Shown here piece after piece: positions 15,032 to 16,366 of a stretch of 16,366 nucleotides of DNA. The notes below the pieces were generated by a model. The model did not search any database. It worked only from the letters and a program-made list of their open reading frames with translations, and had not been told where the DNA came from. The position numbers were made by a program, and so were the translations under genes. The stretch comes from an uncultured Clostridia bacterium. Lineage in GTDB: Bacteria; Bacillota; Clostridia; Christensenellales; CAG-1252. Position 1 is the stretch's first letter; each line of letters starts with the position of its first letter. The stretch spans positions 1 through 16,366 of the forward strand of contig CAMOUZ010000015.1 of NCBI GenBank assembly GCA_946626795.1. Direction: 5' to 3'.

Positions 15032-15099
15032 CGGCTTCTTTCCTTTTCCTTTTTGCTCCTTTCCTTCTTCCGTTTGCGTGTCGGAAAGGGATATCTTTC

Positions 15100-15127
15100 T
15101 TGCGATAGCGGGCGCGACCGCTTGCGA
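15100..15127 (+). promoter_or_regulatory. Operator-like element upstream of the transporter promoter
   Basis: Two direct copies of TTGCGA (15100-15105 and 15122-15127), 22 bases apart and so on the same helix face, flank a perfect inverted repeat AGCGG-N6-CCGCT (15107-15122; the second TTGCGA shares its last base). The element ends 11 bases before the -35 box. This placement suits an activator or a repressor. No regulator gene is visible in the window. Confidence 0.45.
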
Positions 15128-15138
15128 AAAATTTATAC

Positions 15139-15167
15139 TTTACAGAATATATAGCTTATGATATAAT
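15139..15167 (+). promoter_or_regulatory. Promoter of the GPH transporter gene
   Basis: TTTACA (15139-15144), a 17-base spacer and TATAAT (15162-15167), with an extended -10 (TG one base upstream). It gives a leader of about 60 bases before the transporter. Confidence 0.85.
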
Positions 15168-15184
15168 TTATATATTACTTTTAT

Positions 15185-15219
15185 TGCGCATTTCGCGCGC
15201 GCATCGATCTCGTGTCGAT
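15185..15219 (+). repeat. Inverted repeats in the transporter leader
   Basis: TGCGC-N9-GCGCA (15185-15203) and ATCGA-N7-TCGAT (15203-15219) lie between the promoter and the ribosome binding site. The first resembles the repeat at the same relative place before eda: both contain GCATTT followed by a GC-alternating run (GCGCGCAC before eda, CGCGCGCGCA here). A shared regulator site or a shared leader hairpin is possible. Confidence 0.45.
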
Positions 15220-15235
15220 CGGGGAAGGAGTCAGA

Positions 15236-16366
15236 ATGGAGAATACCGCAGTACAAGAGAATCCGGCGATCGTCTCGCCTCCGGCGAAGAAAAGTCTCTT
15301 CAAAAACCGCGATCCGAATTTAGCGACGATCTCATCTATCGTCTCATTCAGCGGATCCACTTTCTTTTCGAAGAGTATAGGTGAGTTCATCTCCTCTTAT
15401 TTCGTGCTTTTCTTGACCGACTTTATGATGATCCAGCCGATGCTGATCACGATGTTGATGTTGGTCACGAGGATCATCGACGCATGTACGGACCCCATTG
15501 CGGGCGCCATCGTGGATATGACCCATACGCGTTGGGGCAAGTCGAGACCGTATATCCTCTTCTCGTCTTTCCCGCTGGCGCTCTTTACGGTGCTCATTTT
15601 CTACGTGCCGAATTTCGATATGATGGGCAGGCTCGTGTACGTGTACGTGATGTACATCGGGTACGGACTCGCGCAGACGATGTATTCCGTTCCGCTTGCC
15701 ACCCTCGCGATGTCCATCACCGCGGACCCGAAAGAGAGAAAGAATATTTATACGATCTCCGGTCTCGTGGGTACGCTGGGTACGGCGATCCCCGGCGCGG
15801 TGCCTCTTATCCTTCAATATATCGCCACGACGCATACCGCGCAGCGTACGACGTATTTCGTCATCGCGATGGTTATCGGCGTTGGCACGCTTATCTTCGG
15901 TATCTTGTCCTTCTTCACGATGAAGGAAAAGATCCAGCCCATCTCCACCACCAAGAAAGAAAAGGTGAGCCTCATCAAGAATCTCGGCGCCCTTTTCAAG
16001 AACCGTCCTTTGATCTGTATCTTCCTTTCCAGCGCGGCGCTTTCCCTTCGTTCGATGGGATACGGCTCGCTCATTTATTTCTATAAAGAGACCCTTGCCA
16101 ATTACGCGCTTCACGCTTTCATCGGTATGGGCAGTTCCGTTCTTTCTTATATCTGTATGGCGGCGGTGCCTTTCTTCGCAAAGCGCTTTGCGCCGCGTAC
16201 GCTCTGTATCGCGGGTTATCTTTATAACGCGCTTCTTTATTTCATCTTCTTCTTCGTCGGGCACGCGAGTCTTTTCTGGGTGGCGTTCTTCTTCATCATT
16301 TCCGGCGTGCCGAACGGACTTATCGGCACCTGCTCGAACCTTATCGTTGCGGATTCCGTCGACTAT
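15236..16366 (+). CDS. GPH-family sugar:cation symporter (partial, runs off the window)
   Basis: The reading frame opens at ATG 15236 with AAGGAG five bases upstream and continues without a stop for 377 codons to the window edge. After a polar N-terminus of about 30 residues it is a chain of hydrophobic helices. The segment RIIDACTDPIAGAIVD (79-94) followed by TRWGKSRPY (98-106) is the hallmark of glycoside-pentoside-hexuronide:cation symporters of the major facilitator superfamily (MelB/YicJ-like). Full-length members have about 450-500 residues, so the C-terminal fifth or so is missing here. Given the uronate operon next to it, the substrate is likely a uronate or an unsaturated pectic disaccharide; this is inferred from context only. 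Confidence 0.92.
   Translation, partial: MENTAVQENPAIVSPPAKKSLFKNRDPNLATISSIVSFSGSTFFSKSIGEFISSYFVLFLTDFMMIQPMLITMLMLVTRIIDACTDPIAGAIVDMTHTRWGKSRPYILFSSFPLALFTVLIFYVPNFDMMGRLVYVYVMYIGYGLAQTMYSVPLATLAMSITADPKERKNIYTISGLVGTLGTAIPGAVPLILQYIATTHTAQRTTYFVIAMVIGVGTLIFGILSFFTMKEKIQPISTTKKEKVSLIKNLGALFKNRPLICIFLSSAALSLRSMGYGSLIYFYKETLANYALHAFIGMGSSVLSYICMAAVPFFAKRFAPRTLCIAGYLYNALLYFIFFFVGHASLFWVAFFFIISGVPNGLIGTCSNLIVADSVDY

Noticed and set aside
15035..15080. Pyrimidine-rich tract after the operon terminator considered as a functional repeat
   Set aside because: It is simple low-complexity sequence without a repeated unit. Only its possible pairing with the terminator arm is reported, at low interest.
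1..16366. Mobile elements, CRISPR arrays, defence genes, phage genes
   Set aside because: No transposase, integrase, direct-repeat array or toxin-like gene was found on either strand. All supported genes are metabolic, transport, nuclease or surface proteins with uniform composition.

Overview
The window looks like chromosomal DNA from a Gram-positive anaerobe of the Bacillota, most likely a gut-type Clostridia lineage. That placement is an inference. It rests on strong AGGAGG-type ribosome binding sites before most genes, sigma-A-like promoters with extended -10 elements, a lipoprotein-type signal peptide, and a gene set typical of a pectin and uronate fermenter. No insertion sequence, phage gene, CRISPR array or integrase is visible. 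Base composition and codon use look even across the window.

Left part (1-2200, minus strand). The 5' end of a tRNA with its own promoter lies at the left edge. Upstream of it is an aromatic amino acid operon, pheA (prephenate dehydratase) then a DAHP synthase of the AroF/G/H type. The pheA leader is the best find here. It encodes a 15-residue peptide with three consecutive Phe codons and has mutually exclusive antiterminator and terminator hairpins, which is the logic of classical ribosome-mediated attenuation. Both the first enzyme of the aromatic pathway and the first Phe-specific enzyme would then respond to charged tRNA-Phe.

Middle left (2250-4000, plus strand). A divergent promoter drives a stand-alone metallo-beta-lactamase/beta-CASP nuclease, followed by a probable terminator.

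Main part (4060-15031, plus strand). A ten-gene operon-like run has almost no gaps and several start/stop overlaps. In order it encodes Eda, KdgK, KduI, an AP-endonuclease-2-fold sugar isomerase/epimerase, a GH105 unsaturated glycuronyl hydrolase, a FAH-family hydrolase, a lipoprotein metallophosphoesterase, two tandem paralogous membrane-anchored proteins of unknown family, and UxaC. The expected chemistry is as follows. Imported unsaturated pectic oligosaccharides are cut by GH105, and KduI isomerises the released 4-deoxy-5-keto uronate. After a reduction step whose gene (kduD) is not in the window, KdgK and Eda take KDG to pyruvate and glyceraldehyde-3-phosphate. UxaC opens the route for saturated galacturonate and glucuronate. 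The metallophosphoesterase and the paralog pair are predicted to act outside the membrane and have no known place in this pathway, so they are the main unexplained part of the operon.

Right end (15100-16366, plus strand). After the operon terminator, a separate promoter with operator-like repeats drives a GPH-family (glycoside-pentoside-hexuronide:cation) symporter that runs off the window. It is the likely uptake system for the sugars the operon degrades.
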